Under the pieces are notes generated by a model. It had not been told where the DNA came from, did not search any database, and saw only the letters and a list, made by a program, of their open reading frames with translations. This document shows positions 8,561 through 17,310 of a DNA stretch of 22,544 bases, in pieces (the first letter of the stretch is position 1; each line of letters opens with the position of its first letter). A program made the position numbers and the translations under genes. Source of the DNA: Verrucomicrobiota bacterium (GTDB lineage: Bacteria > Verrucomicrobiota > Verrucomicrobiia > Opitutales > Seribacteraceae); contig JACNJI010000405.1 of NCBI GenBank assembly GCA_014382645.1, forward strand, positions 1 to 22,544, given 5' to 3'.

Positions 8561-11500
8561 TTACTTGAAATTCGCTTTTTGCTGATATGAATCTCCCCAT
8601 TTCTTATAGTGTTCCGGAAGGTCTATCTTCTCGTGCGAATTTTCATGAAAGAAGAAACGATAGGCAAAGGTGACGGTTTCGCCTTTCCTTAGATTCAAGG
8701 CTCCGTCACCTGCGTTGAAATATCTTTTTCCGAAAGGATTGGCGGCAATGAGTCCATAATCACGAGCATGCCAGGTAGTCGGATGTCTAGGGTTTTTAGG
8801 ATGGTCGAAGATGGCTATACCCACTTCCTTTCCGTCGATGGGCCCCCAATAATCAACCCATTTCGCGGGTTTCCCCCAGACTGCCTTGCCTGTTACGCCT
8901 TCGCTGTTGATCGCCGAACCCTTAGCTACTTTTCCCGTAAGTCGCAATGCAGGGTGGGTGCGAATGGACATCGCACCCTCCTTGCTGTCCTCGAAAGTGA
9001 TGTCCTGATCCGTTGCATGAATGGAAACCTTGTAGTCGATAAAGCGGCCGCCCTTGGTCAGTCCACATAAGATTTCCGTAGTGTCCGAACAGATTCGTTT
9101 CTCTCCAATCACCCAACTGTTTCGGCTCACGATCAAGCCTTGGTCGCCAAGTTTCTCGGCTTTGACGATCTCGTCGTTGCGAATCCGCGCTCCACCGCGA
9201 CTATGCCAGAAATCGACTCCGCTTATAGGGTGATTGTAATGTATGGACTGGTGGTGGTGGTGGTCATTTGCCTCACCTACGATGCCTTTCTTTATAGGAT
9301 AATGGCGAGTCATCGGAATCCCGTACGGACCGATCACCGGATAAAGGATAGGTTTGCTCGGGTTGCCGTATCGATACTCGGTAAACACTTCATTGCCGAC
9401 GTAAACCACTACTTTGTCTTCTTCATCGCCTTTCAATACCTCCAAATGTTTGACGGTTAGCCCTTGCTTCTTTTTCAGTTTTTTTTGAGTCGGAGAGGTT
9501 TTCTCTACACCGGATCCCTTCAGGGTCATTATCCATGCCGTGACGTCTGCAACGTCCTGTGGGCTTAGGGTGTAAACGAAGCTTGCCGGCATGCCCGACT
9601 TTTTGGCATCCGACCGATTTTTCACTTCTTCCGTAGGAACGGTTATCTGTTCTCCGGTCAGCAGGACGAGGTTGATCGAAATCGCGGTCTCTTCTTGAAT
9701 CATTCCAAAAAGCTTTCGACCGCCTTTCATCTCCAAACTGGTTTGCTGGTAACCTTCGACGATGTAGGAATCGGGGTTGAGAATTGCCTCGACTACGTAA
9801 TGGACGTCGCGGCGCTTGTTTATGCCGCCAAGTTCGGGACCGACTACAACGCCTCGGCCATTCACCTTGTGACAGGCAAAGCAGGTTCCGCGACCAAAGA
9901 AGATTTCTTCACCATGCTTCAGATCGGCTTTACTGAGCCTTTCCTTGCTCGCTGCAATTGTGGTTTGCCCCGTACTGCCCTTGCTTGCAAAAACTAGATA
10001 CATGACTTTACCCTTTTCATTCCCTCCCAAGACGACTTTGCCCGCTTTCGCTTCCCTTACGTATACGCGCAACTTTCTCCCAATGCTCGTGGATAGTATA
10101 TGGTCGGTTTCGGTGAATTCGCCGGTCAACCATTTCGGGATAGGGGACTGGTTGTCGAATGCTACGTAGACGAGGGAGGAAAGGTTCGTTTCGAAGCTCA
10201 AGAAATCACTCTGCACGCTTGATTGATTCGCTTTTCGAGTGGGAATCAAGGTCGCTCCGGAAATTTCATCCGGGACACCAGTGATCGTTGTGTCTCGATC
10301 ATCTTCATAAGCAAGCACGCCGCGCTGAAGGCCATCGTTTGTGGCATACAAGTCAGCCTCTTTCCCACCCATTCGAATGTTGCTAATAAATAGACGATCC
10401 TGCCATTCCGAATCAGTTATTCGATGCACGCTAAGTTTTGCTATGTTGGAAACCAAATTTTTCCCTATGAACGCGGAGACTCTGACATCGGAGTCTTTGG
10501 ATATTGAAATTTCTCCTGCTGTTTTTGGAGATGTTTCATTGGGGGTGGAACCGTCTAGAGTGTAGCGAAGATCAAACGATTTCTCTTTTGGTAAACTTCC
10601 CTTGATTAACACTTTTGTGGATTTTCGAAAGTTCGTTTCATTCGCAGTTATTGTGACTTGGCCTTCGATTGCGGAATCTTCACTCGCATGCTTCAACCAC
10701 TGCTCGACCTTTCCTTGCAGGCTGCGATCTCCTTCCTCCATTAAGCTGAGAGCGGCCATGAGCCGGATTCCGTTTCGCGGATCTTCAAGTAGTTGTCCTC
10801 TTTCAGCTTGGGGTAACTGTCGACGCATTACCTGCCAGTTGACATATGTGGTCACCCGGTCTTTTTCGTCGGCTACTGCCTCCAGAATCGAATTTCCATA
10901 ATCTCCCCAACCGACCTTTCCCAGAGACTGCATGGCGGCAGTGCGAATTCGGGGTTCGGGATCTTCCAGCAAGCTAACCAGAATCGCTCGGGAATCGGTT
11001 GCTTGGTTCTCTCCCAGTATACGAGTTGCTTGGATCCGCAGATTCAAGACTGAGCTTTCTCGGGCAAGTTCTTTGATGTCTCCAAGTCCCGTTCCGTTTG
11101 CTTTACCAATCCGTCCGACCGCCCAAACAGACCAAGTTGCTTGGCTTTCTGAAAGATTTCCGGAACGAATGGCCTTCAGTAATTCGCTACTTGCCTTCGA
11201 ACCTCGCCTAACGAATTCGTCCTGAGCATTCACGCGCCACACTTGCACTTGATGCCCCATGTCTTCCATTAGCTGATTGAAGCTCCATTTTCGGATTGGT
11301 GTCTTTCGTTTGGCCGTATCCCATTTTTTCCGAGGTATGAGGGGATTCTTGTGTCGTAGACGAAAAACTCGGCCTTGGTATTTTGCGTTTTCCTCAGCCG
11401 TCCACTTTTCCTTTGGAACGTACTTGGTTCCGTAAACGGAACCCCATCCTGCCATATAAAGAGCGCCGTCAGGACCTACATCGATATCGGTTGGTCGGAA

Positions 11501-12697
11501 CAGAGAGCGCCCCTTTGCGCCCTTGTAGCCAAGGTCTCCCGCTCGAGTGACTCCACCATCTACTATTTTGCGTTTGGTTTCGGCAGGAACCTGTAACGCT
11601 CCGTCCCATTTTGGGTTGTAGAGAAAGATGCAATTGTTGGTCCAATCGGCGATCAAATAGCGATTACGATATTTTTCAGGAAAGTGCTGCGAGTTGTAAT
11701 AAACGACTCCCGTCCCCGATCCGCTCACTCCCGGAAAAAGATCGGAAGATGGAGCAATTGCAGGGTGCTTGCCCATCCAGTCGAATTTCCATGGATGCTT
11801 CATTGAATAATGCCCATGGCGAATTGGCATGAAAATACGTTCCCCCGGTCTGCCCGGATCGTTGTCCGTACCCAACCAGTTGAACCCGCTGTCCATGCAG
11901 ATGTCCCATGGGTTGCGCATCCCCCTAGCATACAGTTCGAGATCGTAACCTCCGGGCTGGCAACGAAATATACCTCCTTCTTTTTCGCTCTTGTTCATCG
12001 GGTGGTAGCTCTTGGGATAAGTTTCCTTGGTGTAGACTTTTGTCAGCGGGTATTCGGTGGTGTCATCTGATTTTATTCCTTGCAGGTCTCGTATCGGCTT
12101 TGGGGCGTTTGGCTTTACCCAAGTATTCCCTATGCTGAAATAGAGCCAACCGTCGGGACCCCAGTTGAGACCGTGAACGCTGTGCCGCAAGTTGTTCATC
12201 CCCGTATAAATGACTTGGTACTCGTCGGCGACGTCGTCTCCATCCGTATCCCGAACGACCGTCAACTCGGGTGCGTTCGCAACCCATAGTTCGTCGCCTT
12301 TCCAGGCCATTGCCTCCACGCAATTGAAGCCCTCGGCGAAGGTTTTAACGGTCTCTGCGACACCGTCACCATCCTCGTCTATAAGGATCTTAATGTAGTC
12401 GGTAGGGGAGTCTTCCTTCGGATTGCGGTATTGTGGACCGGCTCCAATGTAAAGACGCCCCAACTTATCGAAGCATATGGATGATGGATTTATTATGTGA
12501 GGTTCCTTGACGAAAAAATTGATCTCGAATTCGTCTTCCACGTTTGGCAGGGCGTCCTTGTCTATTTCACCGAAAGCCGATGTCCCGATGAAGAATGGAA
12601 TAATACAAGCTACAAGGGTCTTTTTGTCGGTTTTTTTTTGAAACAGAACCAGAAGGTCGCTAAACCTTTTGGTTATAGAAATGATGAGGTTTTGCAT
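8561..12697 (-). CDS. Beta-propeller/HEAT/cytochrome c/PmoA-like fusion protein
   Basis: A 1378-residue exported multidomain protein. A hydrophobic segment at about 27-43 (ending GTSAFGE) is the likely signal peptide, behind an unusually long N-terminal stretch; there is no Shine-Dalgarno before the ATG. Domains in order: a membrane-bound-dehydrogenase-type beta-propeller (about 50-450; cf. TIGR02604) with repeated D-x-D-G-D motifs, such as DEDGDGVAE near 108; HEAT-like helices (about 485-670); a chitobiase-C-like beta-sandwich (about 680-758, YTLDGSTP); a further beta-rich region (about 765-908); and a class-I cytochrome c domain (about 922-1060; cf. TIGR02603). The heme site is C939-F-A-C942-H943, with Met1036 as candidate axial ligand. 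A C-terminal PmoA/DUF6807-like domain follows (about 1080-1378), with D1145 and four histidines at 1146-1149. The first parts are known together in PVC bacteria; the PmoA-like tail is what stands out. A role in oxidising a sugar or similar substrate is inferred. The cupin lies 22 bases downstream. Confidence 0.9.
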   Translation of the reverse strand: MQNLIISITKRFSDLLVLFQKKTDKKTLVACIIPFFIGTSAFGEIDKDALPNVEDEFEINFFVKEPHIINPSSICFDKLGRLYIGAGPQYRNPKEDSPTDYIKILIDEDGDGVAETVKTFAEGFNCVEAMAWKGDELWVANAPELTVVRDTDGDDVADEYQVIYTGMNNLRHSVHGLNWGPDGWLYFSIGNTWVKPNAPKPIRDLQGIKSDDTTEYPLTKVYTKETYPKSYHPMNKSEKEGGIFRCQPGGYDLELYARGMRNPWDICMDSGFNWLGTDNDPGRPGERIFMPIRHGHYSMKHPWKFDWMGKHPAIAPSSDLFPGVSGSGTGVVYYNSQHFPEKYRNRYLIADWTNNCIFLYNPKWDGALQVPAETKRKIVDGGVTRAGDLGYKGAKGRSLFRPTDIDVGPDGALYMAGWGSVYGTKYVPKEKWTAEENAKYQGRVFRLRHKNPLIPRKKWDTAKRKTPIRKWSFNQLMEDMGHQVQVWRVNAQDEFVRRGSKASSELLKAIRSGNLSESQATWSVWAVGRIGKANGTGLGDIKELARESSVLNLRIQATRILGENQATDSRAILVSLLEDPEPRIRTAAMQSLGKVGWGDYGNSILEAVADEKDRVTTYVNWQVMRRQLPQAERGQLLEDPRNGIRLMAALSLMEEGDRSLQGKVEQWLKHASEDSAIEGQVTITANETNFRKSTKVLIKGSLPKEKSFDLRYTLDGSTPNETSPKTAGEISISKDSDVRVSAFIGKNLVSNIAKLSVHRITDSEWQDRLFISNIRMGGKEADLYATNDGLQRGVLAYEDDRDTTITGVPDEISGATLIPTRKANQSSVQSDFLSFETNLSSLVYVAFDNQSPIPKWLTGEFTETDHILSTSIGRKLRVYVREAKAGKVVLGGNEKGKVMYLVFASKGSTGQTTIAASKERLSKADLKHGEEIFFGRGTCFACHKVNGRGVVVGPELGGINKRRDVHYVVEAILNPDSYIVEGYQQTSLEMKGGRKLFGMIQEETAISINLVLLTGEQITVPTEEVKNRSDAKKSGMPASFVYTLSPQDVADVTAWIMTLKGSGVEKTSPTQKKLKKKQGLTVKHLEVLKGDEEDKVVVYVGNEVFTEYRYGNPSKPILYPVIGPYGIPMTRHYPIKKGIVGEANDHHHHQSIHYNHPISGVDFWHSRGGARIRNDEIVKAEKLGDQGLIVSRNSWVIGEKRICSDTTEILCGLTKGGRFIDYKVSIHATDQDITFEDSKEGAMSIRTHPALRLTGKVAKGSAINSEGVTGKAVWGKPAKWVDYWGPIDGKEVGIAIFDHPKNPRHPTTWHARDYGLIAANPFGKRYFNAGDGALNLRKGETVTFAYRFFFHENSHEKIDLPEHYKKWGDSYQQKANFK

Positions 12698-12826
12698 TCT
12701 TGGTTTTTCTGTTGGTTGCTAAAAGTTCAAATGCACGACTTGGGGAATCTGTGCAGCTAGATAATTCAAACTTGATCAAATAAGAGAATCTTGTTGCGAT
12801 TGCTGGAAAATATTTACCTTTAGAAA

Positions 12827-12849
12827 TCCTCTGCCTAAACGGCAGAGGA
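12827..12849 (-). terminator. Perfect 9-bp hairpin after the cytochrome A gene
   Basis: TCCTCTGCC (12827-12835) and GGCAGAGGA (12841-12849) are exact reverse complements around a 5-base loop. It lies 56 bases beyond the stop of the - strand cytochrome gene, in the 208-base gap before the fusion gene. On the - strand the stem is followed by TTTCTA, a short and interrupted U-run, so it may be a moderate intrinsic terminator or an RNA-stabilising stem. If it terminates, the fusion gene and cupin need their own promoter in the AT-rich stretch at 12698-12826. Confidence 0.55.
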
Positions 12850-12905
12850 CAAGCCGATGAGGACTAGAGTGCGAATCATGTCGGCCAGTTTGGAAATATT
12901 TGCCT

Positions 12906-15887
12906 TCATTCAGCGAGCTTTTTCTCCACCTTGCGGTAAAGGAAAGCATCGGAAGTAAGGAGAGAGGTCATTAGGGCGTTCATACTGCCCCCGCTTTCGC
13001 GATAGGCCTTGTGTGCAGTCTGCAAGACGGGAGCATCATTCAAGGTCTCGTTGCGTCCCATCCAAAAACGGAAGGCATGACGAACGAAAACCTGTTCGAC
13101 CCGTTCGCTGGCGGCCAGCTTCTCGATCATCTCCAAGGCATCTTTCACAGGGCCGTCGAGGGCGGGGTCGCCGCTGTCGAGGATTTCTCCCGAGGTGTCG
13201 ACGGGCTTCTCCTGTTCGGTGGTACGGAACAGCCCCGCGTGGTTGTACATCTCGAAGGGGAGCCCGAGGGGATCCATCTTTTCATGACAGGTCCAGCAGT
13301 ATTTTTCGCGGGTGACGCGCATCCGCTCCCGTAAGGTGGTATTCGGTTCGTCCGGAAGCATTGCGTCCACGGTGATAGGTATGTCGGGAATACCGCCGCC
13401 CAAAAGTTTTTCCCGGATCCAGCGGCCCCGTAGGATGGCATGGTTATCCATGGCATCCGAATGGGAAACCAGCCAAGTGGGATGAGTCAGAAGGCCGAGG
13501 CGTTGGCCTTCCGGTACGGTGGACAAGGTCCGTTCGGGCTTCATTGATCCGTTGCCAAAGGAACGACGACTGACCCGGGCGTAGACTCTTGGGCCGGCAA
13601 GCTCGGCTTGCGTAACATTGACGGAACCGACCTTCTTCTTTTTTTCCTGCTCCAGTTTTTTCTTGGCGGCGGCCAAAGACTTTTTCTTTTGCGTCAAGGT
13701 CTTGAGAATCCCTGTATCTTCCCTCAAGGAAACCTCGGATATCCCATGATTTGCGCGATACGTATTAAACTGGATCCCGGTCATCGTTTTGCCATTAGGG
13801 ACAATCAACTCCATTTGCCCAATGGCGGGGGTGATGTTGGCGGAATGAGAACCGTTATCCCAAATGGCCGTGAAGCGAATCCCCTTGGAACTTGAATCGG
13901 TCCGGGTGGCTTTGACTATTAATTTGGTCTTGGAGGTAATCGGCTTTGACAAAGTTTGCTCCAATGTGACCATGTCTCGAACAGCAACTACCTTGCCGGT
14001 TGCAAGCTCCGTTTGGTTGAGGGTTCCTTTTTCCAACTCCCAATTATCGGGTTCCTCAAAAGTCACTTTGGAAAAGCTCCCGTTGACCAAAAGCTCAGGT
14101 GGAACCTGATCCCCGGAATTGTCCCGTAATTTGACTTCGAGGCCCTCGATTTCCTTCTCGAGATCCTCCAGCGCGACCGACTCCTTCTTTAGGCTTTCCT
14201 CCGCGGCTTTCTTTCTGGCGAGTGCGGCAGCTTCCCGTTCCTCCTTACTGTTTTTCTTGCCGAAATAGCTTTTGTCGGTGCCGGTGGCGACGACTTGCTG
14301 CGTGGTGAGCAATTCCTTCAGGACGTTCTTGTCTTTCTGGAGGATAAGTTCGATCAAACGGTCCGTACTGGCGGTAGCATCGAACATGGCACGATAGTGA
14401 GACGTTCCGCGCGCACTGACTCCAGTGCTGGCAAGGGCTGCGTTGTCTTTGCAGATATAGCCACCGAGATCGTAATCAAAGAAGTCGCGGAAGAAGCGTA
14501 ATACGCGCGGTTTGCGGATACTGTCGTCGGCCATCATCCGGGTGACTTCGCGCTTCACGTCTTCACGCGTATTCATACGGCCCTCAACAATTGCCTTGCG
14601 GAGGGTATCGTCGGGTCTCAGGTAACTGAGGGCATGGTTGACAGCCAGGCCGAGCTCCCAGTTCTGCAGCATGGCGCGTCCGTGTTCGTCGGGTTTGCCG
14701 GACTCCACCAACTCGGTGCGGAACAAGGCATCCCGGTCGAGGAAGATGGCGGACAAGCCCATGAAGGCCCCGTTCTCCTTGCCCACCTTGTCGATGGAGT
14801 CCTTGACGATAAGCAGGTAGTCCTCGGATTCTTTTTTAGTGGGCGGCCGAAAAGTCACCGCCTCGAAGACATAGTTCACTGCAGCCTGCAGGCGATCATC
14901 GGTTACGCTTGGCTTATTCATTAGATCGTAAACGGGAGTGATCGGACGTGAGACTTTGGTGTTGTAAACGATGGCAGTGGGGAGACCGCGGAGGTCGCCC
15001 TTGGGCTTGACCTTGTCCCAGGTCTTGGGGTCGTCGGTGATTTGCTCGGGAAAACCGACCAAGCTGAGCGGACCATAGGCCATGAAACGAAGAATGTCCT
15101 CCGCCTTGACTAGGATCTGGGTCGCCTCGGAACTATTGACGGTGTAGAAGTCCGGATAGTTTTCCAAGCCATGCTTGCGGGCGGAAGACAGTACCACGGG
15201 CACGCTCTTCACTGCCGTGGCATAAGCTACGGTTCCGCCCTCCCACTTGGTGATCCGGTCCGTGCCAAAGTACATTTTGAGTTCGCCCCCGTGGTTGGTC
15301 GGAACGTGGTCTCCCCGCGTACGCACACCCGGTTTTTCCGGATTGTATTCCGGCTCGAGATTGATCAACTCGTTGAGCCGTGTGATGTGTTCCTGCGGCG
15401 TGACGCGCCAAATACGCGCAGGGGAAGAAGTGGGCGCTAGTTGAATCCCCTTGGGCAAGGAACCAAAGAGCAGGTCGTGAGAAACAAAATTGCCCTTGCT
15501 TGGTTCGAAATTATCTTGAAAACCGGCCTTGTCCTTCATTCCACGCTGCAATTCGCCGACAATCCAGTCGGAGAATCTTAGCCTGTCGACGATATCCGGT
15601 TGCGACTTCTTTTTAGGCGGCATTTCTTGTAGCGCGACCTGGGCCCAAACCGATTTCCAAACCGCCGCGTTGGTCTCGTCCAAGGGCCCCAAATCGACGA
15701 GATTCAGATCGCCCTTGGTGGTATCCTCATCGTGGCAATCGAAACAGTTGTTCTCGAGAAAGCCTTGTGCAAAGTCCTTGAAGTTGCCACGGACTGGCTC
15801 TCCAGGTGCATAAGGTTTTGCAGCTTTGGAAGAGGTGCCGAGCAGGACAAAGACCGCCACCCCGAGGGCGAGGGTCAACTTGGTCAT
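12906..15887 (-). CDS. Diheme cytochrome A (PSCyt1-DUF1592/1588/1585) with inserted arm
   Basis: A 993-residue exported protein. The signal peptide is at residues 1-22 (ending SSKAA). A Planctomycete-cytochrome-type N-terminal domain carries C48-F-D-C51-H52 and an MPPKKK motif near 89. A DUF1587-like segment (from about 158) and a divergent DUF1592-like segment (about 405-540, [14 protein letters not shown]) follow. A DUF1588 domain (about 795-895) has a second motif, C864-W-T-C867-H868, then K-M-D-P-L-G. A DUF1585-like C-terminus ends the protein. Between DUF1592 and DUF1588 sits an extra block at about 545-755: a charged coiled coil (545-588), a beta-sandwich-like domain (about 596-722) and a second Lys-rich coil (726-752). 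The ATG overlaps the TGA of the DUF1552 gene (ATGA at 15884-15887), so translation is likely coupled. Two c-type hemes are predicted. The function of these families is not established; electron transfer or oxidation outside the cytoplasm is inferred. Confidence 0.88.
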   Translation of the reverse strand: MTKLTLALGVAVFVLLGTSSKAAKPYAPGEPVRGNFKDFAQGFLENNCFDCHDEDTTKGDLNLVDLGPLDETNAAVWKSVWAQVALQEMPPKKKSQPDIVDRLRFSDWIVGELQRGMKDKAGFQDNFEPSKGNFVSHDLLFGSLPKGIQLAPTSSPARIWRVTPQEHITRLNELINLEPEYNPEKPGVRTRGDHVPTNHGGELKMYFGTDRITKWEGGTVAYATAVKSVPVVLSSARKHGLENYPDFYTVNSSEATQILVKAEDILRFMAYGPLSLVGFPEQITDDPKTWDKVKPKGDLRGLPTAIVYNTKVSRPITPVYDLMNKPSVTDDRLQAAVNYVFEAVTFRPPTKKESEDYLLIVKDSIDKVGKENGAFMGLSAIFLDRDALFRTELVESGKPDEHGRAMLQNWELGLAVNHALSYLRPDDTLRKAIVEGRMNTREDVKREVTRMMADDSIRKPRVLRFFRDFFDYDLGGYICKDNAALASTGVSARGTSHYRAMFDATASTDRLIELILQKDKNVLKELLTTQQVVATGTDKSYFGKKNSKEEREAAALARKKAAEESLKKESVALEDLEKEIEGLEVKLRDNSGDQVPPELLVNGSFSKVTFEEPDNWELEKGTLNQTELATGKVVAVRDMVTLEQTLSKPITSKTKLIVKATRTDSSSKGIRFTAIWDNGSHSANITPAIGQMELIVPNGKTMTGIQFNTYRANHGISEVSLREDTGILKTLTQKKKSLAAAKKKLEQEKKKKVGSVNVTQAELAGPRVYARVSRRSFGNGSMKPERTLSTVPEGQRLGLLTHPTWLVSHSDAMDNHAILRGRWIREKLLGGGIPDIPITVDAMLPDEPNTTLRERMRVTREKYCWTCHEKMDPLGLPFEMYNHAGLFRTTEQEKPVDTSGEILDSGDPALDGPVKDALEMIEKLAASERVEQVFVRHAFRFWMGRNETLNDAPVLQTAHKAYRESGGSMNALMTSLLTSDAFLYRKVEKKLAE

Positions 15888-17197
15888 GCCAAAATTTCTT
15901 TTAGGGGCCCTGTGCCGGAGTCAAACTTGGCGGCCAACTGCTCGGACATGTTGAAGCGATCGCATTCGACGCCGGAAGCGCGCAGAATAGATGTGTATAG
16001 GGCATTGATCGGACGCTTGCCATCCAGTTGCGTGAAGCATCCGGTCTTGAAGGCACCGCCACAATTACCCAGTAGCATAACAGGCCAATTCTTGCCCGAG
16101 GTATGCTGAGAGTCGGCATTGTTGCTGGTGTATACGATGAGCGTGTTGTCCATCATGCTTCCACTGCCCTCGGGAACACTTTCAAGTTCCTCCATAAGCT
16201 TAACCAACATGCGACTGTTGTACTGGCGGATCTTGACCCAGATCGGGTTATCGGGCTGCTTCATGTGGCCGAGGTTGTGACCCTGTTGCTCTACGCCCAA
16301 ACCTTTCCACGCTCCAAAGATCTCACCACGCCCCGAGCCGACCGTAAGCACACTGGTAATACCCGACTTGAGAGCCGAGATGCCAAGGTCTAAGATACGA
16401 TCGTGCCAGTCGGTTTCAAATTCAGGATTGGAATAGCCGTCATCCACCTTGGGGGCGAACTTCCGCAAGTGGGCGGAAACGCTGCCAAGGCGATCGCGCA
16501 ATCCGTTTATGTCATCAAAGCCCCGGACATACTGTCCATAGCGCTTGGAGTCCGTTGGAGGAAGATTTTCCCCCTTGGTCGCCGCCATTTGCTCGATGCG
16601 ACCGAACATACTGGAACGAGCCTCATGCTGCTTCCGGATGTCACCCTCGGAAATACCGCCGTAGAGCATCTCATATAGATGGTTTGGGTTGGAATGCATG
16701 AAGATGGGCTGACCTGCGCCGCTGGCCGAAAGATTGGCCACGGTGGGCTTGGCTCTCATATTCTCAATCGAGTCCATGCCGATGCACAAATGAGGAAGCA
16801 ATGTTTCCGGGAGAACCTTGCTCAATTCGTAGTCGATGGTGGAATCACTGGGTGCCACGCCATCACCGCCACGGTAGCCGCCCAGGGCTCCAAAGAAAGG
16901 ACTATGAGAAGGACTGGTGTGCATGCCATGCAGACCATTGATAATATGCATGCGCTCCTTGAAAGGCTCCAACGCCTCAATGGGCTCGGGCAGCTTCGCT
17001 TTGGCCAAAGACCCACTGTTCTTCATTCCGGCGGGAATTGCAGTACTCGGAGCGAAGCCTTGGTTCTGCATAAAGAATATGACTCGCTTGGGAGTGCCCT
17101 TTGTGGTCGCAGCTCTAGTTACATCAGGGAAAAGCCCTGAGCCAAACGAAGCGCCAGCCCCTAAAGCCATACTTTTAAGTAATGTTCTACGATTCAT
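15884..17197 (-). CDS. Tat-exported DUF1552 protein A
   Basis: A 437-residue protein with a twin-arginine signal (RRTLLKS at residues 3-9, then a Gly/Ala-rich hydrophobic run to about 30). The mature region fits the DUF1552 family: an N-terminal strand ([14 protein letters not shown]), a segment rich in histidines and glycines ([16 protein letters not shown], about 88-103), a middle helical region, and a C-terminal [26 protein letters not shown] stretch (given in part), like metal-dependent alkaline-phosphatase-fold proteins such as DUF1501. The family function is unknown. It overlaps the diheme cytochrome A gene by four bases, showing that the two products belong together. A 113-base AT-rich gap separates it from diheme cytochrome B. 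A weak AGAG ribosome site precedes the ATG. The DUF1552 assignment is less certain here than for protein B. Confidence 0.75.
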   Translation of the reverse strand: MNRRTLLKSMALGAGASFGSGLFPDVTRAATTKGTPKRVIFFMQNQGFAPSTAIPAGMKNSGSLAKAKLPEPIEALEPFKERMHIINGLHGMHTSPSHSPFFGALGGYRGGDGVAPSDSTIDYELSKVLPETLLPHLCIGMDSIENMRAKPTVANLSASGAGQPIFMHSNPNHLYEMLYGGISEGDIRKQHEARSSMFGRIEQMAATKGENLPPTDSKRYGQYVRGFDDINGLRDRLGSVSAHLRKFAPKVDDGYSNPEFETDWHDRILDLGISALKSGITSVLTVGSGRGEIFGAWKGLGVEQQGHNLGHMKQPDNPIWVKIRQYNSRMLVKLMEELESVPEGSGSMMDNTLIVYTSNNADSQHTSGKNWPVMLLGNCGGAFKTGCFTQLDGKRPINALYTSILRASGVECDRFNMSEQLAAKFDSGTGPLKEILA

Positions 17198-17310
17198 AAT
17201 TCTCTGCTCATTATTGTTTCTAAACTCAGATATTCAATGATTTTTTGGCCTTTCAATATAATTTAATTTGTAGGGCTTTCTGCTTTTAGGCATCGGAATA
17301 AAAAGTGTTT
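17198..17310 (-). promoter_or_regulatory. AT-rich gap, possible internal promoter
   Basis: A 113-base gap between the two DUF1552/diheme modules. On the - strand it holds TTGAAA, then an 18-base spacer, then TATCTG (a -35/-10-like pair with a weak -10), followed by an AT-rich leader with an AGAG before the ATG at 17197. It may give the downstream module its own promoter. No strong hairpin marks the end of the upstream cytochrome gene. Confidence 0.25.
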
